This document shows, one piece after another, positions 7,492 through 16,006 of a stretch of 64,000 nt of DNA. The notes under the pieces were generated by a model. That model saw only the letters and a list, made by a program, of their open reading frames with translations. It did not search any database and was not told where the DNA came from. Origin of the DNA: Sphingomonas sp. Root241. GTDB lineage: Bacteria > Pseudomonadota > Alphaproteobacteria > Sphingomonadales > Sphingomonadaceae. A program made the translations under genes and the position numbers. Location of the stretch: the NCBI RefSeq assembly GCF_001428865.1, contig NZ_LMIV01000002.1, forward strand, positions 628,903-692,902. The letters are read 5' to 3'. The number at the start of each line of letters is the position of its first letter. Position 1 is the stretch's first letter.

Positions 7492-8685
7492 ATGTTCCGC
7501 CGGCTCGCCGCCTGCCTGCTGCTCGCATCGTCGCTGCTCGCGGGGCCGGCAAAAGCCGACGAGCGGGCGTTCGACAAGGCCGTGGCCGAGTTCCGCGCGC
7601 TGCACCGCGCCGAGATGCGCAAGGCCGGGATCGTCGGAAGCAGCTTCTATGTGGTGCGCGGCGGGCAGACGATCATCGCCGATCATCTCGGCGAGCAGGA
7701 TGCCGAGGCGCATGTGCCGGTCGACGCGCAGACGATCTATCACTGGGCGTCGATCACCAAGACGATGACCGGGATCGCGATTATGCAGCTGCGCGACCGC
7801 GGGCTGCTGACGCTCGACGATTCCGTAGTGCGCTACGTGCCCGAGCTGGCGGCGGTGCATAATCCGTTCGGCGACACGGGCGCGATCACGCTCCGCCAGC
7901 TGATGAGCCACAGCGCGGGCTTCGGCGGGGGCACGTGGCGCTGGCGCGACCGCGACTGGCAGCCGTTCGAGCCCAAGAGCTGGGCGCAGCTGGCGGCGAT
8001 GCTGCCGTATACCGACGTGAAGTTCCGGCCGGGCAGCCAGTTCAGCTATTCCAATCCGGGGATCGTCTATCTCGGGCAAGTGATCGAGCGGCTCTCGGGC
8101 GAGGATTTCGAAGTCTATGTCGACAAGAACATCCTGCGGCCGCTCGGCATGCATGCGAGCAGTTTCGACCGCACGCCGCCCTTCCTGCTGCCGCATCGAT
8201 CGCACAGTTATTATGTGCGCGGCGGCAAGCGGACCGCGGCGCCGTTCGATGTCGATACCGGCGTGACGGTGTCGAACGGCGGGCTCAACGCGCCTTTGCC
8301 CGACATGGCGAAATATGTCGCGTTCCTGCTCGGCGATCCGCGGCGCGCGGCGGAATATGATCTGGTGCTCAAGCGCGCGTCGCTCGAGGAGATGTGGCGG
8401 CCGCAGATCGCGGCGGGCGAGGACTTCACCCAGGGGCGGATGGCGAAGACGACGTGGAGCGGGCTTTCCTTCTTCCTCGACCGGAGCGACGGCGTGCGGA
8501 TCGTGGGGCACAACGGCGACCAGAACGGGTTCCGCGCCTATCTGAGCCTGTGCCCCGACCAGGGGATCGGCAGCCTGCTGGCGTTCAACACCGAGACGCG
8601 CGGGGTGGAGAACGACCCTTCGAACCGGGCGACCGCGGAATCACGGATCGCGCTGGCGACCGACCGGCTGTGCAAGGCGGGGTGA
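7492..8685 (+). CDS. Serine hydrolase, beta-lactamase / penicillin-binding-protein fold
   Basis: 397 residues with a cleavable signal peptide ending near PAKA (residues 19-22). The catalytic motifs of the class C beta-lactamase-like family are visible: S87-x-x-K90 (SITK), Y186-x-N188 (YSN) and the third motif H-N-G in VGHNGDQNG near residue 340. The fold includes beta-lactamases, D-aminopeptidases, esterases and low-molecular-weight PBPs, so the substrate cannot be told from the sequence. GAGGAAGG upstream of ATG 7492 supports the start. A family B palindrome lies downstream. Confidence 0.85.
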   Translation: MFRRLAACLLLASSLLAGPAKADERAFDKAVAEFRALHRAEMRKAGIVGSSFYVVRGGQTIIADHLGEQDAEAHVPVDAQTIYHWASITKTMTGIAIMQLRDRGLLTLDDSVVRYVPELAAVHNPFGDTGAITLRQLMSHSAGFGGGTWRWRDRDWQPFEPKSWAQLAAMLPYTDVKFRPGSQFSYSNPGIVYLGQVIERLSGEDFEVYVDKNILRPLGMHASSFDRTPPFLLPHRSHSYYVRGGKRTAAPFDVDTGVTVSNGGLNAPLPDMAKYVAFLLGDPRRAAEYDLVLKRASLEEMWRPQIAAGEDFTQGRMAKTTWSGLSFFLDRSDGVRIVGHNGDQNGFRAYLSLCPDQGIGSLLAFNTETRGVENDPSNRATAESRIALATDRLCKAG

Positions 8686-8724
8686 GCGGGGCTGAGCTGG
8701 GTTGGGGGTTCGTTTTCAGAACGC

Positions 8725-8829
8725 GTCATCCCCGCGAAAGCGGGGACCCATCTCCCGAGCGAGCAGCAAAATGCACCGGCGCGCTCGTAGATGCGGTAGG
8801 AGATGGGTCCCCGCTTTCGCGGGGATGAC
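8725..8829. repeat. Family B repeat (copy B1, forward)
   Basis: 105-base element with terminal inverted repeats GTCATCCCCGCGAAAGCGG / CCGCTTTCGCGGGGATGAC and ACCCATCTCC / AGATGGGT inner arms. The asymmetric centre contains GCAAAATGCACCGGCGCGCTC, which recurs in B2, B3 and B5, so the elements have an orientation. Confidence 0.9.
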
Positions 8830-8867
8830 GAAGAGTAGCTGTCCCTCGAGCGAGGCGTGAGCAGCGC

Positions 8868-9452
8868 TCAGGCGGATCCCCCCGAGGCGCCGCGCACGAG
8901 CTCGCGTGCGGCGTCGGCGCCGGCGGCGAGGACGCGTTCCGACAAAGGCGTGCCGTGGACGGCGCGGGCCAGTTGGAGGGTGCCGATGAGCGTGGCGTAA
9001 ATGCCGATCACCTTTGCTTCGCGATCGCCGGTTCCGTCGGGCAGCGCCCGCGCCATCTCGCTCACTGCGTCGAGGATGCGCTCCATATGGACGAGGCGGG
9101 TGTCGAGCGGCTGGCGGGCAAGCTCGGGGAGGAGCGCCGACAGCGTGCATCCGATCTGGGGATTGTCGCGATGTTCGGGTGACAGATAGGCGGCGATGAC
9201 CGCTTCGAGGCCGCCATCCGCGACCATCGCGCGCAGCTGGGCCGACTGATCCTCCATCGCCGCCGCCAGGCTGTCGCGGACGAGATCCGCCTTGGATTTG
9301 AAATGCGGATAGAAGGCGCCGTTGGTCAGCCCGGCGTCGCTCATGATCCCCGCGAGCCCCGATGCGGCGATCCCGTCCGAGCGGAAGCGTTCGGCGGCGA
9401 CGTCCATGATCCGCTGCCGAGACGTGTCCTTATGTCCTTTTTCGTAGCGCAT
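8868..9452 (-). CDS. TetR/AcrR-family transcriptional regulator
   Basis: 194 residues. Residues about 10-55 form the TetR helix-turn-helix (RQRIMDVAAERFRSDGIAASGLAGIMSDAGLTNGAFYPHFKSK), with the typical G-x-FYPHFKSKADL ending. The C-terminal part is the variable ligand-binding domain, of the subgroup with CTLSALLPELARQ. It is divergent from a short-chain dehydrogenase at 9551. The shared 98-base spacer is AT-rich and holds a long inverted repeat (9477-9517), so it very probably represses itself and the dehydrogenase. The ligand is unknown. Confidence 0.92.
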   Translation of the reverse strand: MRYEKGHKDTSRQRIMDVAAERFRSDGIAASGLAGIMSDAGLTNGAFYPHFKSKADLVRDSLAAAMEDQSAQLRAMVADGGLEAVIAAYLSPEHRDNPQIGCTLSALLPELARQPLDTRLVHMERILDAVSEMARALPDGTGDREAKVIGIYATLIGTLQLARAVHGTPLSERVLAAGADAARELVRGASGGSA

Positions 9453-9476
9453 GGATTTTCCTCGTCATTTTAATAT

Positions 9477-9517
9477 TTGCATTACGATCATAATATCACT
9501 AAGTAATCATAATGCAA
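9477..9517. promoter_or_regulatory. Palindromic operator between TetR and SDR genes
   Basis: TTGCATTA (9477-9484) and its exact reverse complement TAATGCAA (9510-9517) frame an AT-rich centre with GATCATAAT / AATCATAAT repeats. The position between divergent start codons and the AT-richness fit a TetR operator overlapping both promoters. Confidence 0.7.
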
Positions 9518-9550
9518 CCCCGATCAAGGGGAGTCGCGAAGGAATGTCCC

Positions 9551-10318
9551 ATGAAACTCACCGGCCGTACCATCCTGATTACCGGCGGGTCCGCCGGCAT
9601 CGGTCTCGCCTTCGCGCTCAAGTTCCTCGAGCTCGGCAATGAAGTCATCGTCACCGGGCGCCGGCAGGCCGTGCTCGATGCGGTAAAGGCGCGCCACCCG
9701 AAGCTGCACACGATCCAGGGCGACGTCGCCGATCCGGCGCAGGTCGCCGCCCTCGCCGCGCGGGTGAAAAGCGAATTCCCGAAGCTCGACGTGCTGATGA
9801 ACAATGCCGGCACGGGCACGATCCGCAGCCTCAGGGAACCGGAATCCGACCTGGCGGCACTGACCGCCGAAGTGGAGACCAATGTCGGCGGAGTCATCCG
9901 CGTGACTTCCGCGCTCATCCACATCCTCACGGCCAACAAGGGCAGCGTGATCAACGTCTCGTCGATGCTCGCCTTCGCGCCGGTGCCGGCAATGCCGATC
10001 TACAGCGCGACCAAGGCGGCCGTGCACTCCTATACCCAGTCGCTGCGCTTCCAGCTCGAGGAGGCTGGCGTCGAGGTCATCGAGCTGATGCCGCCGGCGG
10101 TGCGCACCGACCTGACTTCCGAATTTCCCGAAGAAGTGAGCAAGATCAGCACCGAGGAACTGGTCCGGCAGAGCTTCGCCGCGCTGAAGGCGGGCAAGCT
10201 CGAGATCCGGCCGGGGCAGACGAACCAGGTGGCGTTCCTGCGCCGGCTCGCGCCCGACTTCGTCAACCGCCAATTGTGGAAGGCATCGAGGGGGATGGTT
10301 CCGGTTGGAGTGGCGTGA
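9551..10318 (+). CDS. Short-chain dehydrogenase/reductase, DltE-like
   Basis: 255 residues from the ATG at 9551, supported by GAAGGA 8 bases upstream; an ATG at 9512 lies inside the operator and is rejected. The NAD(P)-binding glycine motif TGGSAGIG is at residues 11-18, NNAG at 84-87, and the catalytic S137 and Y151-x-x-x-K155 (YSATK) are present. Length and sequence resemble the DltE-like oxidoreductases. The substrate is unknown. It is divergent from and likely controlled by the TetR regulator at 8868-9452, a common arrangement for inducible detoxification enzymes. Confidence 0.9.
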   Translation: MKLTGRTILITGGSAGIGLAFALKFLELGNEVIVTGRRQAVLDAVKARHPKLHTIQGDVADPAQVAALAARVKSEFPKLDVLMNNAGTGTIRSLREPESDLAALTAEVETNVGGVIRVTSALIHILTANKGSVINVSSMLAFAPVPAMPIYSATKAAVHSYTQSLRFQLEEAGVEVIELMPPAVRTDLTSEFPEEVSKISTEELVRQSFAALKAGKLEIRPGQTNQVAFLRRLAPDFVNRQLWKASRGMVPVGVA

Positions 10319-10371
10319 AGCTGTGAGGGGGCGTCCCGGGTTCGCCAGGTTGAGGATCCACATTCAAATCC

Positions 10372-10476
10372 GTCATCCCCGCGAAGGCGGGGACCCATCT
10401 CCCGAGGGAGCGGCAAAATGCACCGGCGCGCTTGTGGCAACTGTCGGAGATGGGTCCCCGCCTTCGCGGGGATGAC
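10372..10476. repeat. Family B repeat (copy B2, forward)
   Basis: Second full-length copy, in the same orientation as B1, between the convergent SDR and D-aminoacylase genes. Terminal arms GTCATCCCCGCG...CGCGGGGATGAC and the central CAAAATGCACCGGCGCGCT match B1. Confidence 0.9.
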
Positions 10477-10504
10477 GAAGGTTTAGTCTAACTAGATTCC
10501 CAAT

Positions 10505-12052
10505 CTAACGCGCCCGCAACAGGCGTCCCGCGGTGGCGATGCGCTGGCCGCCTTCGAACGCGGACGTGCCGTTGACCATCACCAGGTCGAAGCCCTCGGC
10601 CATCGCGAAGGGGTTCACATAGGTGGAGCGCGCCTTCACCTTTGCGGGATCGAACAGGATGCAATCGGCTTGCGCGCCCTCGCGGATCACGCCGCGATCG
10701 GCGAGGCGGAGGATAATGGCGGGGAAGCCGGTCGCCTTGCGCACTGCTTCCTCGATCGGGAGCTTCCTGTCGCGGACGACATATTGCTCGATCCATTTGG
10801 CGTAGGTGCCGGTGGCGCGGGGATGGCGCATGCCGGGGCCGCCATCGGTCGAGATCGCGACATGGGGATCGACGATCAGCGTGTCCTGCAGCACTTCGTC
10901 CATCGTGAAATGTGCGCCCGAGCCCGCCTGGGGCCCGAGCTTGACGAGGAAATCGGGGAAGGGAAGGCCCGCCTCGGCGGCGGCTTGCGCGAGGGTCTTG
11001 CCGGCATAAGGCGCGGTGCCGAGCAGCAATGCCTCGGGACCGCCGCGGCGGACCATGCGCTTCTCGAGATAGTCGCGCAGCTCCTGCCGGCGTGCCGCGA
11101 CGATTCCGGCATAATCGGTCGGCGGCAGCGCCCATTCGGGGAAGAGGATCGCGATGCCGGTATAGCCGGCGGTGTAAGGATACTCGTCGGCGGTGAGGCG
11201 GATGCCCTGCGCGCGCTTCGCGGCGAGGAAATCGAGCAAGGCGCGGGCGCGGGCCTCGCCTTTGCCGAACACGACCTTCAGGTGCGAGATGTGCGGACGG
11301 GCGGGGAGCGACGAGGCGATCAGCTCGTCGATCGACGCCTCGATCTCCTCGTCATTCTCCGAGCGCATATGGCTCATCACGACGCCGTCATGGCGCGCGA
11401 CGACGCGGCCGAGATTGGTCAGCTCGGGCGTCTGCGAATAGATGCCGGGGACATATTCGAGGCCATAGGAAAGGCCGAACGCACCGGCGCGGAGCTCGGC
11501 CTCGAGCTGCGCCGCCATGCGGGCGAGCGCGGCCTCGTCGGGGCGGCGGACCGCGTCGGGGATCTTCACGGCGCGGCGGAGCGTGCCGTGGCTGGCGAGC
11601 GCGGCGACGTTGAGGTCAATCTGGGCGCGGTCGACTGCGTGCATCCAGCTGCGCAGGTCGAGGTCCTTGCCGATGCGCGGGCCGCTGCCGTCCTGGCCGA
11701 GGACGATCGTGGTGACACCCATTGCGAGGAAGCTCTCGTACGAATCGTCGAGCGGATCGCCGTGGCTGTGGGTGTCGATGAAGCCGGGCGCGAGGACGCG
11801 GCCCTCCCCCGCGACGATGCGGGTGGCAGTGACGCGCGCGGCGGTGGCGGGCGGCGCGATCCGCGCGATCCGATCGCCGGTGACGAGCACGTCGGCCAAG
11901 CGCGGGGCGGCGCCGGTGCCGTCGACGAGCAGGACTTCGCGGAACAATGTCGAGGCCGGCGCGCGGGCCGCGGCACGGCCGGGCAGGCTCGCGAGACCGC
12001 CGGCCGCAGCGGCTCCGCCGATCAGCTGCCGGCGCGTCAGACGCTGGGACAT
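10505..12052 (-). CDS. N-acyl-D-amino-acid deacylase family amidohydrolase, Tat-exported
   Basis: 515 residues. The N-terminus has a twin-arginine motif (TRRQLIGG, residues 6-13) and a hydrophobic run ending in ARA, indicating export of the folded metalloenzyme. GFIDTHSHGD (90-99) gives the metal-binding H95-x-H97 of the amidohydrolase superfamily. GAFGLSYGLEYVPG, MRSENDEEIEASIDE, HISHLK and STDGGPGMRHPRATG are typical of D-aminoacylases, which release D-amino acids from N-acyl derivatives. ATG 12052 is preferred over 12076 because GGGGGAGA lies between them. It is divergent from a GH43 gene. A second, non-Tat homologue lies at 60130-61689. Confidence 0.88.
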   Translation of the reverse strand: MSQRLTRRQLIGGAAAAGGLASLPGRAAARAPASTLFREVLLVDGTGAAPRLADVLVTGDRIARIAPPATAARVTATRIVAGEGRVLAPGFIDTHSHGDPLDDSYESFLAMGVTTIVLGQDGSGPRIGKDLDLRSWMHAVDRAQIDLNVAALASHGTLRRAVKIPDAVRRPDEAALARMAAQLEAELRAGAFGLSYGLEYVPGIYSQTPELTNLGRVVARHDGVVMSHMRSENDEEIEASIDELIASSLPARPHISHLKVVFGKGEARARALLDFLAAKRAQGIRLTADEYPYTAGYTGIAILFPEWALPPTDYAGIVAARRQELRDYLEKRMVRRGGPEALLLGTAPYAGKTLAQAAAEAGLPFPDFLVKLGPQAGSGAHFTMDEVLQDTLIVDPHVAISTDGGPGMRHPRATGTYAKWIEQYVVRDRKLPIEEAVRKATGFPAIILRLADRGVIREGAQADCILFDPAKVKARSTYVNPFAMAEGFDLVMVNGTSAFEGGQRIATAGRLLRAR

Positions 12053-12092
12053 CCGTCTCTCCCCCTTGATTGCCAATAGTCTGATAATTCGA

Positions 12093-12098
12093 TTGACA
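12093..12098 (+). promoter_or_regulatory. Consensus -35 hexamer upstream of the GH43 gene
   Basis: A perfect TTGACA lies 49 bases before the GH43 start, in the spacer between divergent genes. The matching -10 is not clear, so the promoter is tentative. Confidence 0.3.
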
Positions 12099-12146
12099 GT
12101 TTCGCGGCACCCTCAATAGCGCTGTGCTACCATGCAGGAGGGGAAT

Positions 12147-14186
12147 ATGGCTCGGATATCGCGGTTATGGATGGCCATGCTGCTGTGTCTGGCCGGCTTG
12201 CCCGCCGCCGCGCAAACCTGGACCGCCGACAATGGCGACGGGACCTTCACCAATCCGCTGTTCTACGACGAATTCTCCGACCCCGACATGATCCGGGTGG
12301 GCGACGATTACTATCTCACCGGCACGACGATGCATACGATGCCGGGGCTGCCGATCCTGCATTCGCGCGATCTCGTGAACTGGGAGCTGCTCGGCTACGC
12401 GTTCGACCGGATGGATCTGGGGCCCGACATGCGGCTCGAAGGCGGCAAGGAGATGTACGGGCAGGGCATCTGGGCGCCGAGCTTCCGCTATCACGACGGC
12501 ACATTCTACATCTTCTCGAACGTCAACGGGCACACCACCCAGGTGTTCCGCGCGACCAATCCGGCGGGGCCGTGGACGCGCACGCCGATGAAGCGATCGC
12601 TCCACGATCTCGGCGTTCTGTTCGACGATGACGGCAAGGTCTATGTCGTCTGGGGCTATCGCGAAGTGCGGATGGCGCAGCTCAACCAGGCGCTCGACGA
12701 TCTGGTGCCGGGGAGCGAGCGGGTGATCATCCGCGCCGATCAGGGGATGGGCGAGGGCGCGCACCTCTACAAGATCGACGGGCGCTATTTCATCACCAGC
12801 GCGTGGTATTCGGGGCGGATGCGCATGCCGATGGCGCGCGCCGACAAGCCCTATGGCCCATATGAAGTGAACCATGCGGTCAGCCTCGACGAAGGCTGGG
12901 GAAGCGAAGTCGGCTATCGCCATCGCGGCGCGGCGAAACCGCCGTTCGACATCGCGCCGCCGACCACGACGCCGGGGCGCAACGTGCTCCACCAGGGCGG
13001 GTTCGTCCAGACGGCGCAGGGGGCGTATTGGGGCTTCTCGATGACCGACTTCAACTCGCTGGGACGGCTGATCGGGCTGTCGCCGGTGACCTGGCAGGAC
13101 GGCTGGCCCTATTTCGGGCTGCCGGGCAATCTGGGGCGGACGCCGCGGACATGGCTGAAGCCGGCGACCGGCGTGGTGCAGAAGCCGTTCGCGCCTTATG
13201 TGCGCGACGATGCATTTTCGGGGCCGGCGCTCGGGCGGGTGTGGCAATGGAACCATGTGCCCGACGATGCGCGCTGGTCGCTGAAGGAGCGGCGCGGCTT
13301 CCTGCGGCTGCATACGCTGCCGGCCGTGGATTTCATGGCGGCGCGCAATTCGCTGACCCAGCGCGCGATCGGGCCGCGCTCGGTGCCGACGGCGGTGCTC
13401 GAGACCGGCGGCTTGCGCGACGGCGATGTCGCGGGGCTGGCGCTGCTCGGGCTGCCGTATCGGACGCTGGGCGTGAAGCGCGACGGCGGCGGACTGGCGA
13501 TCGAGTTCCATGACCAGCTGGGCGACAAAAGCGTGCGGGTGCCGTTCACGGGCAGGCGGATCTGGCTGCGCGCCGATGCCGATTACCTGACCGAGCAGGC
13601 GCGGTTCGCATACAGCCTCGACGGGCGGAAATTCACGCCGATCGGCGAGCCGTTCGCAATGGCGTTCCAGCTCAAGACGTTCCAGGGCATCCGCTATGCA
13701 TTGTTCGCGTTCAACGCGGCGGGGCGCGCGGGCGGCTATGCCGATTTCGACAGCTTCGAGGTCGCCGAACCGAATCCGAAGGGGCTGATGCATCCGATCC
13801 CGCTGGGCAGGACCGTGACGCTGACGCTGCTGGGCACGAAGCTGGGGCTGGCCGAGTACGAGACTTCGATCCTGGCGCAGGAGGGTGGCGAGCCGGCGCG
13901 GTTCCGGATCGTCGACAGGGGAGCCGGGCGCGTGGCGCTGGCGCTGGGCGGCGGACACCTCTCGATCAACGCGACCGGCGACGCCTGGGTCAAGCCGGGC
14001 GAAGCGGGCGTCGGCGAGACCTTCCAGTGGATGGAGACGATCTATGGCGAGCCGATGCTGATGTCGCTGGCGACCAACCGCTATCTGACGGTGGACCCGG
14101 CGAGCGGGCAAGTCTCGGCGACCAGCCCGGGCGCGCGCTCCGACCGGGCGGACCATGCGCGGTTCGTGGTGGCGGAGGCGCCTTGA
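12147..14186 (+). CDS. Exported glycoside hydrolase family 43 protein with C-terminal trefoil
   Basis: 679 residues from the ATG at 12147 (AGGAGGGG 6 bases upstream; the ATG at 12132 is too early). The signal peptide ends at PAAAQ. Residues about 30-330 are a GH43 five-bladed propeller, with the catalytic base D45 (FSDPDMIR), the pKa-modulating D154 (SLHDLGVLF) and the acid E203 (GMGEGAHLYK), plus WAPSF at 109-113. These enzymes cleave xylo- or arabino-oligosaccharides. About 345-545 resembles the beta-sandwich C-terminal domain of GH43 beta-xylosidases. The last 130 residues (LTLLGTKLGLAEYETS...RYLTVDPASGQVSA...HARFVV) look like a fascin-type beta-trefoil, possibly carbohydrate binding. A terminator follows at 14196. 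Confidence 0.88.
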   Translation: MARISRLWMAMLLCLAGLPAAAQTWTADNGDGTFTNPLFYDEFSDPDMIRVGDDYYLTGTTMHTMPGLPILHSRDLVNWELLGYAFDRMDLGPDMRLEGGKEMYGQGIWAPSFRYHDGTFYIFSNVNGHTTQVFRATNPAGPWTRTPMKRSLHDLGVLFDDDGKVYVVWGYREVRMAQLNQALDDLVPGSERVIIRADQGMGEGAHLYKIDGRYFITSAWYSGRMRMPMARADKPYGPYEVNHAVSLDEGWGSEVGYRHRGAAKPPFDIAPPTTTPGRNVLHQGGFVQTAQGAYWGFSMTDFNSLGRLIGLSPVTWQDGWPYFGLPGNLGRTPRTWLKPATGVVQKPFAPYVRDDAFSGPALGRVWQWNHVPDDARWSLKERRGFLRLHTLPAVDFMAARNSLTQRAIGPRSVPTAVLETGGLRDGDVAGLALLGLPYRTLGVKRDGGGLAIEFHDQLGDKSVRVPFTGRRIWLRADADYLTEQARFAYSLDGRKFTPIGEPFAMAFQLKTFQGIRYALFAFNAAGRAGGYADFDSFEVAEPNPKGLMHPIPLGRTVTLTLLGTKLGLAEYETSILAQEGGEPARFRIVDRGAGRVALALGGGHLSINATGDAWVKPGEAGVGETFQWMETIYGEPMLMSLATNRYLTVDPASGQVSATSPGARSDRADHARFVVAEAP

Positions 14187-14195
14187 GACTGACTT

Positions 14196-14225
14196 AGCCC
14201 CTCCCCTTCAGGGGAGGGGCTTTAA
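14196..14225 (+). terminator. Intrinsic terminator after the GH43 gene
   Basis: AGCCCCTCCCC pairs perfectly with GGGGAGGGGCT around a TTCA loop and is followed by TTT. The arms resemble the family A palindromes. Confidence 0.7.
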
Positions 14226-14285
14226 TGCCCGCCCTGCACGCCGATTACAGGCGCCTCGCCGCCCGGTATGGTGCATAGGGGCGGG

Positions 14286-14444
14286 ATGATTGCACATCAG
14301 CGCTGGACCCAGAGCCACATCACCGAGCTGCGGAGCCGCCTCGAACTGGGCGGCTTGCCCGAGGATATCGCCGAGGCGCTCGAGCGGCCGCTGGAGAATG
14401 TGCGGATGATGATGGCGCGGCTGCGGCTGCGCGCACGGAGCTAG
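14286..14444 (+). CDS. Short hypothetical protein
   Basis: 52 residues, MIAHQRWTQSHITELRSRLELG...LERPLENVRMMMARLRLRARS, with AGGGGCGGG directly upstream of the ATG. Helical and basic; the middle (LPEDIAEALERPLENVRMMMARL) looks like a small helix-turn-helix unit. Its TAG stop overlaps the TAG stop of the convergent MFS gene through a shared CTAG. The family is not recognised by name. Confidence 0.6.
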   Translation: MIAHQRWTQSHITELRSRLELGGLPEDIAEALERPLENVRMMMARLRLRARS

Positions 14445-16006
14445 AGCGGCTCGCCTGCTTCCCTTGCCCGGGCCTCGCGACTCGCCTCGGCGGCAGGAAC
14501 GAGGCGGAGGGCGGCGATCGCGGCGCCGACGGCCAGCGGCAAAGTGGCGAGCAGGGAGAGGATCCCGGTCGAAAGGCTGCCCGTCAGGTCGGCGATGCGG
14601 CCGGCGAGATAGGGGCCCATGGCGAGGCCGATCAGCGTAGTGCCGATGAAGAAGGCGGCGGTGGCGGTGCCGCGCATGCGGGGCAGGACGAGGTCCTGCG
14701 TCGCGGCGGCGGCGGCACCCAGGGCGCAGCTCGCGAGGACCTGCGTGAGCGGCAGCATCGCGTAGAACAGGGCCTTGTCCGGCGTGGTGAAGGCGATCAC
14801 CAGCGACGGGATCGGCGCGAGGCTGCCGAACAGGATCACCATGATCCGCCCCGACGCCCAGCGCCGGCGCAGGCGATCGGCGGCGATCCCGCCCAGAGTC
14901 ACGCCGAGAAAGCCGCCGAGGATCGCGGGACCGCCGATCCACAGCCCGGCCTCGCGGCTGGTGATGCCGAAGACCTGCACGGCATAGCTGGGGGCGAGAC
15001 CGGCGACCGAATAAGCGAGGAAGGCGTTGAGGCCGTAAGCGAGCACCACCGCGAGGAAGGCGGGGGTGCCGAGGATCAGCCTGGAAGTGGGCGCGTCGCG
15101 GTGACGAAGCGCCGCGGACCAGCTGTAGACGGCGTAGACGCCGATGCCGATTGCGATCCACTGCGCGCGCGACTTCGGGCCGTCGAAGCGGATCAGCGCG
15201 TAGACTGCGGCAGTGACCAGCGCGAGGACGACGAGGTTGCGCAGCAATGCCGCCGCTCCGTTGCGGGCGGCGCCGAGCAGGGTGAGCGGCGGGATGATGG
15301 TCAGCAGATCCTCGAGGAAGCTCTTGAACGGCGCGGGATGCGGCGGCGCCATCAGCCCTTCGGACTGGCCACGCATCGGTTCACGCAGCGTCAGCACCCA
15401 GAGCGCGAGGACGAGGCCGGGCAGGCCGACCGCCATGAACGCCGCCTGCCAGCCGACAAGCCCGAACGGAGGGTTGACGGGGTACGCCGCGTTCCACCAG
15501 TCGACGATCGCGCCGCCGAGGAACAGCGAGAAGCCCCCGCCGAGATAAATCCCCGCCGAATAGATTGCGAGCGCGGTCGCGCGCTGGCGCTTGGGGAACC
15601 AGTCCGAGATCAGCGAATAGGCCGAGGGGCTCGCAGTCGCCTCGCCGACCCCCACGCCGATACGCGCGGCGGCGAGCTGGACTCCGGACCGGGAAAGTCC
15701 GGAGAGCGCAGTCATCGTCGACCACAAAGCGAGGCCGAGCGTCATCAGCCGGACCCGATGCCAGCTGTCGGCCAGCCGGCCGAGCGGGATGCCGAACAAG
15801 GCGTAGAACACCCCGAACGCGGTCCCGTAGAGGAAGCCGATATCGGCATGGCTGAGCCCGAGATCCCGGCGGATATGCGGCGCGAGGATCGTCAGGATCT
15901 GGCGATCGATGAAGTTCAAGGCATAGACGAGGAACAGGACGATCAGGACGTACCACGCATAGGGCCCCGCCTTGCGATCGGCCGCGGGCGCGCTCGAACT
16001 GGCCAT
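14441..16006 (-). CDS. Major facilitator superfamily transporter, spinster-like
   Basis: 521 residues with about twelve hydrophobic segments. The first, YAWYVLIVLFLVYALNFIDRQILTIL, followed by LGLSHADIGFLYGTAFGVFYALFGIPLGRLADSWHR, is characteristic of the spinster-like MFS subgroup frequent in sphingomonads, including the loop 2-3 motif G-x-L-A-D-x-x-x-R. The long cytoplasmic loop (about 215-260) is usual. The substrate is unknown; spinster-like members carry lipids, carboxylates or aromatic compounds. It lies between the GH43 gene and the TonB receptors, so a role in uptake of the same nutrients is possible. Confidence 0.88.
   Translation of the reverse strand: MASSSAPAADRKAGPYAWYVLIVLFLVYALNFIDRQILTILAPHIRRDLGLSHADIGFLYGTAFGVFYALFGIPLGRLADSWHRVRLMTLGLALWSTMTALSGLSRSGVQLAAARIGVGVGEATASPSAYSLISDWFPKRQRATALAIYSAGIYLGGGFSLFLGGAIVDWWNAAYPVNPPFGLVGWQAAFMAVGLPGLVLALWVLTLREPMRGQSEGLMAPPHPAPFKSFLEDLLTIIPPLTLLGAARNGAAALLRNLVVLALVTAAVYALIRFDGPKSRAQWIAIGIGVYAVYSWSAALRHRDAPTSRLILGTPAFLAVVLAYGLNAFLAYSVAGLAPSYAVQVFGITSREAGLWIGGPAILGGFLGVTLGGIAADRLRRRWASGRIMVILFGSLAPIPSLVIAFTTPDKALFYAMLPLTQVLASCALGAAAAATQDLVLPRMRGTATAAFFIGTTLIGLAMGPYLAGRIADLTGSLSTGILSLLATLPLAVGAAIAALRLVPAAEASREARAREAGEPL

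Noticed and set aside
8725..10476. CRISPR array from repeated GC-rich palindromes
   Set aside because: Repeats are widely scattered single elements of about 105 bases, not short regularly spaced units, and no cas genes are present.
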